Position numbers and translations under genes: made by a program. The notes under the pieces were generated by a model. That model was not told the origin of the DNA, did no database searches, and worked only from the letters and a program-made list of their open reading frames with translations. Shown here in pieces: positions 1 to 4,690 of a stretch of 5,104 nt of DNA. The number at the start of each line of letters is the position of its first letter. Position 1 is the stretch's first letter. Source of the DNA: Synergistaceae bacterium (GTDB lineage Bacteria; Synergistota; Synergistia; Synergistales; Aminobacteriaceae); assembly GCA_017427625.1 (NCBI GenBank), contig JAFRSL010000263.1, positions 1 to 5,104 of the forward strand. The letters run 5' to 3'.

Positions 1-378
1 GTCGCGCTGATAATATTCTTCTCGTACTTCTACACGGCTGTCGTCTTCAACCCGAACGACATCGCCAACAACATGAAGAAATACGGCGGCTTCATTCTCG
101 GAATAAGGCCGGGTCAGCCCACAGCGGACTACATTACGCGCGTCATGGAGAGAATCACGCTGGGCGGTGCGGTTGCGCTTGCGGTGGTTGCGCTTATACC
201 TAATTTGATGTCATCGGTGCTGAACATTCGTAGCTTCTACTTCGGCGGAACTGCGGTTCTTATCGTGGTAGGTGTTGCGATGGACACGGTGAACCAGATT
301 GAGGCACAGTTGCTTATGCGGCACTATGACGGAATACTCAAGAAGTCCGGCGGCCGCAAGGGATTGTTGAGGGGTTAG
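1..378 (+). CDS. secY: Protein translocase subunit SecY, C-terminal part (5' end outside window)
   Basis: SecY is the channel subunit of the SecYEG translocon in the cytoplasmic membrane, which moves unfolded proteins across or into the membrane. Only the last 125 residues are present, because the frame is open from base 1 to a TAG stop. An aromatic membrane segment (FFSYFYTAVVF) opens the piece. It is followed by the long cytoplasmic loop with the family motif KKYGGFI-x-GIRPG (about residues 26-38), whose Arg corresponds to the conserved loop Arg needed for SecA-driven export in E. coli. Two more hydrophobic segments follow (about residues 52-70 and 80-100, the latter followed by the typical NQIEAQLLMRHY), then a short basic cytoplasmic tail. 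Where most SecY proteins have FIPGIRPG, this one reads FILGIRPG. secY directly before adk and map is the standard spc-operon ending. The assignment is secure. Confidence 0.97.
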   Translation, partial: VALIIFFSYFYTAVVFNPNDIANNMKKYGGFILGIRPGQPTADYITRVMERITLGGAVALAVVALIPNLMSSVLNIRSFYFGGTAVLIVVGVAMDTVNQIEAQLLMRHYDGILKKSGGRKGLLRG

Positions 379-379
379 C

Positions 380-997
380 ATGAGGCTGGTATTATTGGGT
401 GCGCCGGGTGCCGGAAAAGGTACTCAGGCCGTTTTCCTCAAAGAACGCCACAATCTCGCTCACATCTCAACGGGTGACATATTCCGTCAGAACTTGAAGG
501 ACGCAACACCTCTCGGACTTGAGGCGAAGAAGTACATGGACGCGGGTCAGCTCGTTCCTGACGAGGTCGTAATGAAGATGGTCGGTGAAACGCTGTCGAA
601 GTTCAAACCTGACGAGGGCTTCATGCTTGACGGTTTTCCGAGAACGGTAAAGCAGGCTGAATTTCTCGAAGGCCTCACGAAGATTGACGGTGTGATAATG
701 TTCAAAGTCCCCGACGAAGCAATCGTTAAACGCCTCACCAGCCGTGCAACCTGCAAGTCCTGCGGGAACGTTACGAACATCAACGAGCACAGCGTTTGCC
801 CGTCATGTGGCGGAGAGCTTTACCGCCGTGATGACGACAACGAGGCCACGATACGAAGCAGGCTGAAAGTCTTTCACGAACAGACGGAGGCACTTGTTGA
901 GTTCTATCGTTCGAGGGGCTTGCTGATTGAGATTGATGCTACTGGAATGCCTGAGGAAGTATTTTCGCGGGTTGTCGAGACGCTGGAACATGATTAA
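380..997 (+). CDS. adk: Adenylate kinase (zinc-type LID, shortened)
   Basis: This cytosolic enzyme interconverts ATP + AMP and 2 ADP, so it sets the adenylate energy balance and supplies ADP for nucleotide synthesis. The 205-residue product begins with the P-loop GAPGAGKGT (residues 7-15). The AMP-binding part shows STGDIFR (30-36) and LDGFPRT (83-89). The LID carries two Cys pairs, C125/C128 and C140/C143, the Cys4 pattern of zinc-binding adenylate kinases. Arginines at 118, 122, 150 and 161 match catalytic arginines of the E. coli enzyme by alignment. Only 11 residues separate the Cys pairs, against about 16 in the Bacillus enzyme, and the usual Tyr-His...Pro-Pro segment is missing. The ATG lies one base after the secY stop, with a GAGGGG ribosome site five bases upstream inside secY. 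The last codons overlap the map start by 8 bases. Function is secure; the LID shape is unusual. Confidence 0.97.
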   Translation: MRLVLLGAPGAGKGTQAVFLKERHNLAHISTGDIFRQNLKDATPLGLEAKKYMDAGQLVPDEVVMKMVGETLSKFKPDEGFMLDGFPRTVKQAEFLEGLTKIDGVIMFKVPDEAIVKRLTSRATCKSCGNVTNINEHSVCPSCGGELYRRDDDNEATIRSRLKVFHEQTEALVEFYRSRGLLIEIDATGMPEEVFSRVVETLEHD

Positions 998-1769
998 GCT
1001 GAAGACACCCGAAGAATTAAAGCTCATGAGGATTGCCGGACGAGTTACGGCTGAGGTCTTGGACATAATGCGCGACGCTGTGAGGCCGGGAATTTCGACA
1101 GGAGAGTTAGATCGTCTCGCTGAGGAGCATATCCGCAGGAATAACGGTATCCCAGCATTCAAGAACTATCGGCCAATGTCGAGCATGACTCCATTTCCCG
1201 GCACAATCTGCGCGTCGGTGAATGAGGAGGTCGTACACGGTATTCCGAGCTTCGGGAGAATTTTAGAGGAGGGCGACATCATAAGCGTTGACGTTGGCGC
1301 ATACGTGAACGGATACTGCGGTGATGCCGCCTGCACCTACCCAGTCGGCGAAATCAGTCCTGAACGCCGAAAGCTCCTCGAAGTTACGGAAGAATCACTG
1401 AACCGAGCAATCAAAGCGGCATTAGCCGGCAACACTCTCGGCGACATCGGGAACGCGGTAGAAAGTTACGTCAAACCTCTCGGCTTCGGAATAGTCAGGG
1501 ATTACACGGGACACGGCATCGGCAGGAAAATGCACGAGGCTCCCCAAATTCCCAACTATGGCAAGGCGGGTCAGGGAATGACGTTGAAAGCTGGCATGAC
1601 TATAGCGATTGAGCCTATGATTATGTCCGGGCGCGAGAAAGTGAAAACTGGGTCGAATGGCTGGACTGTCTCAACTTTGGACGGTTCTGACGCGGCACAC
1701 TTTGAACGCTCGATAGCAGTACTTGACGACGGGCCGGAGATTTTGACGAGATGGACGAGTTTTCTTTAG
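990..1769 (+). CDS. map: Methionine aminopeptidase, type I
   Basis: This metalloenzyme removes the initiator methionine from nascent proteins in the cytosol, after deformylation, when the second residue is small. The 259-residue product contains the full ligand set of the family: D101, D112, H175, E208 and E239, with spacings 11, 33 and 31 between the relevant pairs, identical to E. coli (97/108, 171/204, 204/235). H83 (VVHGIP) and H182 (KMHEAP) match the substrate-binding histidines His79 and His178. An in-frame ATG exists at 927, but it would add 21 residues lying deep within adk. The start at 990 gives MIKLKTPEE, which aligns with the usual N-terminus, and overlaps adk by 8 bases. Compared with E. 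coli Map there is an insertion of about five residues around positions 61-67 (RPMSSMTP before FPG). It has no N-terminal zinc-finger extension, so it is the short type Ia form. Confidence 0.96.
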   Translation: MIKLKTPEELKLMRIAGRVTAEVLDIMRDAVRPGISTGELDRLAEEHIRRNNGIPAFKNYRPMSSMTPFPGTICASVNEEVVHGIPSFGRILEEGDIISVDVGAYVNGYCGDAACTYPVGEISPERRKLLEVTEESLNRAIKAALAGNTLGDIGNAVESYVKPLGFGIVRDYTGHGIGRKMHEAPQIPNYGKAGQGMTLKAGMTIAIEPMIMSGREKVKTGSNGWTVSTLDGSDAAHFERSIAVLDDGPEILTRWTSFL

Positions 1770-2014
1770 GCCAGATCGTAATCTCACGAAAGGGCAAGGA
1801 CACAGGAGACGAATACGTAGTTTCAGGTGTTGACGGAGGGCGTATACTGTTGATTCGGCCTGAACGTTTCAACGTAAGCAGACCGAAACGTAAAAACCCA
1901 AAGCACTTGCAGGCAACGTCAAGATACGCAGAAGGATTAACAGAAAGAATAAAGGCAGGTACAAACATTGACGCGGGATATTTTCACAGGAGCGTAACGG
2001 AATATGGCAAATAA
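1751..2014 (+). CDS. Small KOW-domain RNA-binding protein (L14e/L6e/L27e-like)
   Basis: This 87-residue basic protein has an N-terminal KOW-like motif: [19 protein letters not shown] (residues 6-24), then a turn and a strand ending GGRILLI. A lysine/arginine-rich patch follows ([14 protein letters not shown], about 44-57), then a polar C-terminal segment. This matches the small family annotated as KOW domain-containing RNA-binding protein or L14E/L6E/L27E-like, found between map and infA in many Gram-positive-type genomes (as I recall, ybzG in Bacillus subtilis). The KOW fold and basic patch imply RNA or ribosome binding; the exact role is not established to my knowledge. The ATG at 1751 has a GGAG site 11 bases upstream and overlaps the end of map by 19 bases. 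The 3' end overlaps infA by 11 bases. This nesting suggests translational coupling with its neighbours. Confidence 0.88.
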   Translation: MDEFSLGQIVISRKGKDTGDEYVVSGVDGGRILLIRPERFNVSRPKRKNPKHLQATSRYAEGLTERIKAGTNIDAGYFHRSVTEYGK

Positions 2015-2234
2015 TTCCGGCAAAGAGGACGTAATCGAGGTCAAGGGCGTAATCACAGAGCCTTTGCCCAACGCAATGTTCAGGGTTGAGCTTGAGAACG
2101 GGCATAAGGTTCTTGCTCATGTCAGCGGAAAGATGAGAATGCACTTCATCAGGATATTACCGGGAGATAAAGTGCTTGTAGAAGTAACCCCTTATGATTT
2201 GACGAGGGGACGAATAATTTACAGATATAAATAG
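2004..2234 (+). CDS. infA: Translation initiation factor IF-1
   Basis: IF-1 binds the A site of the 30S subunit and helps IF-2 and IF-3 place the initiator tRNA. The 76-residue product is a single S1/OB-fold domain with the classical family blocks KEDVIEVKG (7-15), [19 protein letters not shown] (21-39), [17 protein letters not shown] (41-57) and [13 protein letters not shown] (64-76). The usual bacterial protein has about 72 residues and begins MAKED. Here MANNSGKED adds about four residues after the initiator Met. The start is inside the last codons of the preceding KOW gene (ATGGCAAATAA contains that gene's TAA), with an AGGAG site 11 bases upstream at 1988-1992. No internal start codon offers a better fit. 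The position before rpmJ is the conserved one. Confidence 0.97.
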   Translation: MANNSGKEDVIEVKGVITEPLPNAMFRVELENGHKVLAHVSGKMRMHFIRILPGDKVLVEVTPYDLTRGRIIYRYK

Positions 2235-2245
2235 GTGATAGAGAA

Positions 2246-2371
2246 ATGAAAGTAGGGCCTTCAGTGAAGCCTATTTGCGAATTTTGCAGGGTAATCCGAC
2301 GTCATGGGGTCGTCCGCGTAATCTGCTCGCGTAACCCCAGACACAAGCAGCGTCAGGGCGTAAGGAGGTAA
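2246..2371 (+). CDS. rpmJ: Ribosomal protein L36 (bL36), zinc-ribbon type
   Basis: L36 is the smallest 50S protein and sits in 23S rRNA near the base of the L7/L12 stalk. This ORF encodes 41 residues beginning [14 protein letters not shown] and containing the family ending NPRHKQRQG. The zinc ligands C11, C14, C27 and H33 are all present, so this is the zinc-binding (C+) form, with the C-to-H spacing seen in E. coli. Two features are odd. Position 4 is Gly where nearly all L36 proteins have Arg. The usual terminal RQG is followed by three extra residues, VRR, encoded by the bases that form the rpsM ribosome site. An AGGTGA site seven bases before the ATG (2233-2238) overlaps the infA stop. 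The gene is short enough to be skipped by length-filtered ORF finders, but the conserved motif and position make it certain. Confidence 0.95.
   Translation: MKVGPSVKPICEFCRVIRRHGVVRVICSRNPRHKQRQGVRR
2362..2368 (+). promoter_or_regulatory. Strong ribosome binding site of rpsM, nested in the rpmJ 3' end
   Basis: AAGGAGG is a near-perfect anti-16S match placed seven bases before the rpsM ATG at 2376. It lies inside the last codons of rpmJ (GTA AGG AGG TAA), so the same bases encode the C-terminal Arg-Arg of L36. A ribosome finishing rpmJ would therefore sit on the rpsM initiation site, consistent with coupled translation (inference). Confidence 0.85.
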
Positions 2372-2375
2372 TCTC

Positions 2376-2753
2376 ATGGCAAGAATAGCAGGAGTTGACC
2401 TTCCGAGAGACAAGAGGGTAGAAATCGGGCTGACGTACATTTACGGCATCGGTCTCAAGACATCGCAGAACATTCTTGCGGCAACGGGCGTTAATCCCGA
2501 CATCAGGGTGAAAGATCTCAGCGAGGAAGACACCCAGAAGCTCCGCCGCGAGATTGAGGACAATTACCGTGTCGAAGGCGATTTGAGGCGCGAAGTCTCG
2601 ATGAACATCAAGAGGCTCATCGACATTGGTTGCTACAGGGGACAGAGGCACAGGCTTGGGCTTCCTGTCAGGGGTCAGCGCACTAAGACCAACGCGAGAA
2701 CCCGCAAAGGACCGCGCAGGACAGTCGCTAACAAGAAGCAGGCCACGAAGTAA
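2376..2753 (+). CDS. rpsM: Ribosomal protein S13 (uS13)
   Basis: S13 is a 30S head protein that contacts 16S rRNA, the P-site tRNA and the 50S subunit through intersubunit bridges. The 125-residue product has the standard length. It starts with the signature [26 protein letters not shown] and its helix-hairpin-helix-type fold. The conserved rRNA/tRNA-binding block from C86 to R114 follows ([18 protein letters not shown] then [11 protein letters not shown]), with a lysine-rich tail. It is the first gene of the classical alpha-operon segment here, four bases after the rpmJ stop, with a very strong ribosome site upstream. Nothing abnormal was seen in the protein. Confidence 0.98.
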   Translation: MARIAGVDLPRDKRVEIGLTYIYGIGLKTSQNILAATGVNPDIRVKDLSEEDTQKLRREIEDNYRVEGDLRREVSMNIKRLIDIGCYRGQRHRLGLPVRGQRTKTNARTRKGPRRTVANKKQATK

Positions 2754-2765
2754 GGGGGTATAAAA

Positions 2766-3164
2766 GTGGCAAAGAGAACAGCTCAGGCCAGAAAAGGCAA
2801 GAGGCGCGAGAAGAAGAACATAGCTTACGGCGTAGCGCATATTTACTCGACGTTCAACAACACGATAATATGTGCAAGCGACAAGGCAGGAAACGTAATC
2901 TCCTGGGCAAGCGGCGGTAACGTAGGCTTCAAAGGCGCAAGGAAGTCAACACCGTTTGCGGCACAGATGGCAGCAGGCCAGGTTGCAAAGGGCGCACAGG
3001 ATCAGGGAGTTACGCAGATTGACGTTGTAGTAAAAGGGCCGGGACCGGGACGTGAAAGCGCAATCAGGGCGTTGCAGGCAGCGGGGCTTCAGGTCAATGT
3101 CATAAAGGACGAGACCCCGATTCCTCACAACGGTTGCCGACCCCCAAAGAGGAGACGTGTCTAA
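2766..3164 (+). CDS. rpsK: Ribosomal protein S11 (uS11), GTG start
   Basis: S11 forms part of the 30S platform near the Shine-Dalgarno/anti-Shine-Dalgarno helix and the E site. The 132-residue product has a basic N-terminal tail, the core [14 protein letters not shown] (22-35), the loop [14 protein letters not shown] (90-103) and the invariant ending [17 protein letters not shown]122-G123 corresponds to the Asn-Gly pair where E. coli S11 carries an isoaspartate. The start codon is GTG at 2766, with GGGGGT seven bases upstream, immediately after the rpsM stop. No in-frame ATG near the start would keep the usual MAK N-terminus. In many bacteria the next gene is rpsD (S4); here rpoA follows directly. 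Confidence 0.98.
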   Translation: MAKRTAQARKGKRREKKNIAYGVAHIYSTFNNTIICASDKAGNVISWASGGNVGFKGARKSTPFAAQMAAGQVAKGAQDQGVTQIDVVVKGPGPGRESAIRALQAAGLQVNVIKDETPIPHNGCRPPKRRRV

Positions 3165-3169
3165 AGGAG
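3163..3169 (+). promoter_or_regulatory. Ribosome binding site that decides the rpoA start (TTG at 3178)
   Basis: AAAGGAG overlaps the rpsK stop codon and stands eight bases before a TTG at 3178, an ideal distance. The competing upstream GTG at 3157 has a purine-rich GAGGAG only two bases before it, which is too close, and would overlap rpsK by eight bases. I therefore place the rpoA start at 3178. Confidence 0.75.
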
Positions 3170-3177
3170 CGTTAAAT

Positions 3178-4323
3178 TTGGAGAACACCAGATTCAAAGT
3201 TTATATTGATGAGAAAAAAGAGGATTACGGAAGGATTTTCATTGAGCCTCTCGAACGCGGATACGGTGATACTCTCGGAAATGCTTTGAGGAGGCTTCTC
3301 CTTTCGTCAATAAGGGGAGCGGCTGTAACTGCCGTTAGGATTGACGGGATACTCCACGAGTTCAGCACGATAAAGGGAGTTCGTGAGGACGTTCTCGAAA
3401 TTCTCCTTAACCTCAAGCACATTCCCGTGAAGTCTAAGACCGAGAATGCTGACGTGAACTTGGAGGGCTTCAAGATCATCACGCTGGATTCAGATGATCT
3501 TCCTGAAGATTTCTTCACGCGCGAGGAAAACCCTGGAGTAATCACGGCGAAGGACATGCCATGGGATGCAGATTTCGAGTTCTTTGGTGACGGAAAACTC
3601 TGCACTCTTGAGCCTAAGTCGCACATTCTCATGGAGATATATGTCTCGCAGGGAGTTGGGTATCTTTCAGCGGAACGTGAGAGGCCGGCAGCTCCCGCGC
3701 TTCCAGTTGACGCTATGCTGACTGACGCAATATTCTCGCCGGTCAAGCGCGTTAATTACACGATTAAGCCCGCAAGAGTCGGACAGAGCATCGACTATGA
3801 GCGTCTTGTCTTGGAAGTTTGGACGAACGGAGCGTTATCGCCTGAGGATGCAGTGAGTGAGGCCGCTAGGATAGCTGAGGATTACTTCGGGATCATCGCA
3901 AATACAGTCCCAACAGCCCCGCCCGTTGAAGTCCCGCCAGAACCAATAGAGACGATACAGCCTGAACTTGAAGAGGAAGAGAGCGAGGAAGCCCCCAGAC
4001 TTGTGGAGCATTTCTCACACCCAATCCATGAGCTTGAACTCTCAATAAGGAGCGAGAACTGCCTTTTACGCGGAGGGATTAAGACGATCGGCGACCTTCT
4101 CAACAGTTCGCGTGATGACCTTCTCAAAATCCGGAACTTGGGTAAAATATCTCTCAAGGAAATTGAGGACAGGCTTGATATGTTGGGCTACGAGCTGAAA
4201 CTTCACTCCGATAAGCCAGAAAGTCAGCCCGAAACATCAGAGGATGATGACGAAATCGTCGAAGAACCAGCAGTAGAAGCAGAATCAGAAACAGAAGAAC
4301 CAGAAACGGAGGTGCAGGAATAA
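3178..4323 (+). CDS. rpoA: DNA-directed RNA polymerase subunit alpha, with long linker and acidic tail
   Basis: Alpha dimerises to nucleate RNA polymerase assembly, and its C-terminal domain touches promoter UP elements and activators. From the TTG start the product has 381 residues, against about 310-330 in most bacteria. The N-terminal domain spans about 1-240, with the dimerisation signature FIEPLERGYGDTLGNALRR (21-39) and GILHEFSTIKGVREDV (57-72). The linker (about 241-282) is unusually Pro/Glu-rich. The C-terminal domain (about 283-341) keeps R291, N294, C295, G322 and S325, matching E. coli R265, N268, C269, G296 and S299, and E285/E287 match the sigma-contacting D259/E261. The residue matching K298 is I324. 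The last ~38 residues form an acidic Glu/Asp tail. An in-frame GTG at 3157 would add seven residues (MSKGALN) but has a poorly spaced ribosome site. Identity is certain; the start is probable. Confidence 0.96.
   Translation: MENTRFKVYIDEKKEDYGRIFIEPLERGYGDTLGNALRRLLLSSIRGAAVTAVRIDGILHEFSTIKGVREDVLEILLNLKHIPVKSKTENADVNLEGFKIITLDSDDLPEDFFTREENPGVITAKDMPWDADFEFFGDGKLCTLEPKSHILMEIYVSQGVGYLSAERERPAAPALPVDAMLTDAIFSPVKRVNYTIKPARVGQSIDYERLVLEVWTNGALSPEDAVSEAARIAEDYFGIIANTVPTAPPVEVPPEPIETIQPELEEEESEEAPRLVEHFSHPIHELELSIRSENCLLRGGIKTIGDLLNSSRDDLLKIRNLGKISLKEIEDRLDMLGYELKLHSDKPESQPETSEDDDEIVEEPAVEAESETEEPETEVQE
4308..4314 (+). promoter_or_regulatory. Ribosome binding site of rplQ within the rpoA tail
   Basis: GGAGGTG lies ten bases before the TTG at 4325 and is read as Glu-Val codons in the acidic tail of rpoA. 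It supports the TTG start of rplQ, which gives the expected MRH N-terminus one base after the rpoA stop. A second weaker AGGAA sits closer (4316-4320). Confidence 0.7.
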
Positions 4324-4324
4324 G

Positions 4325-4690
4325 TTGAGACATCATGTTGATCACAGGACACTCGGACGCTACGGAAGCCACAGGGGATTGATGCTTGGGAACATGGCCG
4401 CGAGCCTTTTCCTTAACGGCAGCATAACGACGACAGTAACCCGCGCAAAGGAACTCCGCCGTGTTGCCGAAAAGCTCATCACCCGCGCAAGAGGCGGCTC
4501 AGTCCACGACATTCGCGTAGTGTTTTCGAAGATGCCCCACAAAGCAGCGGCGACAAAGTTATTTCAGGAGATAGCCCCCAAGTTCAAGGATTTCGACAAG
4601 GGCGGCTACACGAGGATTGTGAAGCTAGGCTCAAGGAAGGGCGACGGCTCACCGATGGCAGTGATAGAGCTTGTTGAACGACAGAAATAA
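4325..4690 (+). CDS. rplQ: Ribosomal protein L17 (bL17), TTG start
   Basis: L17 is a bacterial-specific 50S protein near the peptide exit tunnel opening. The 121-residue product starts MRHHVDHRTLGRYGSHRGLM, the family N-terminus. It continues with LGNMAASLFLNGSITTTVTRAKELR (21-45) and AEKLITRAR (48-56), and ends with GGYTRIVKLGSRKGDGSPMAVIELVE, the L17 C-terminal signature. The start is TTG at 4325, one base after the rpoA TAA. The motif begins exactly there and no ATG is available, so the rare start is well supported. Length and ending are normal. It closes the ribosomal part of the operon. Confidence 0.97.
   Translation: MRHHVDHRTLGRYGSHRGLMLGNMAASLFLNGSITTTVTRAKELRRVAEKLITRARGGSVHDIRVVFSKMPHKAAATKLFQEIAPKFKDFDKGGYTRIVKLGSRKGDGSPMAVIELVERQK

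Noticed and set aside
927..989. Upstream in-frame ATG extending map by 21 residues
   Set aside because: The extra residues lie inside adk in another frame and match nothing in the family, whereas the ATG at 990 gives the normal N-terminus of type I methionine aminopeptidase.
2199..2231. Promoter-like TTGACG and TATAAA upstream of rpmJ
   Set aside because: The spacing is 21 bases, well above the 17 typical of sigma-70-type promoters, and the only properly spaced -10 hexamers match poorly. Both boxes lie in infA coding sequence.
2271..2840. Long antisense open frame (189 codons) opposite rpmJ, rpsM and the start of rpsK
   Set aside because: It runs opposite three well-identified ribosomal genes, its translation resembles no family I know, and such frames arise from codon bias on the coding strand.
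3225..3746. Antisense open frame (173 codons) opposite rpoA
   Set aside because: Ser/Arg-rich translation without recognisable domains; it is the mirror of rpoA codon usage.
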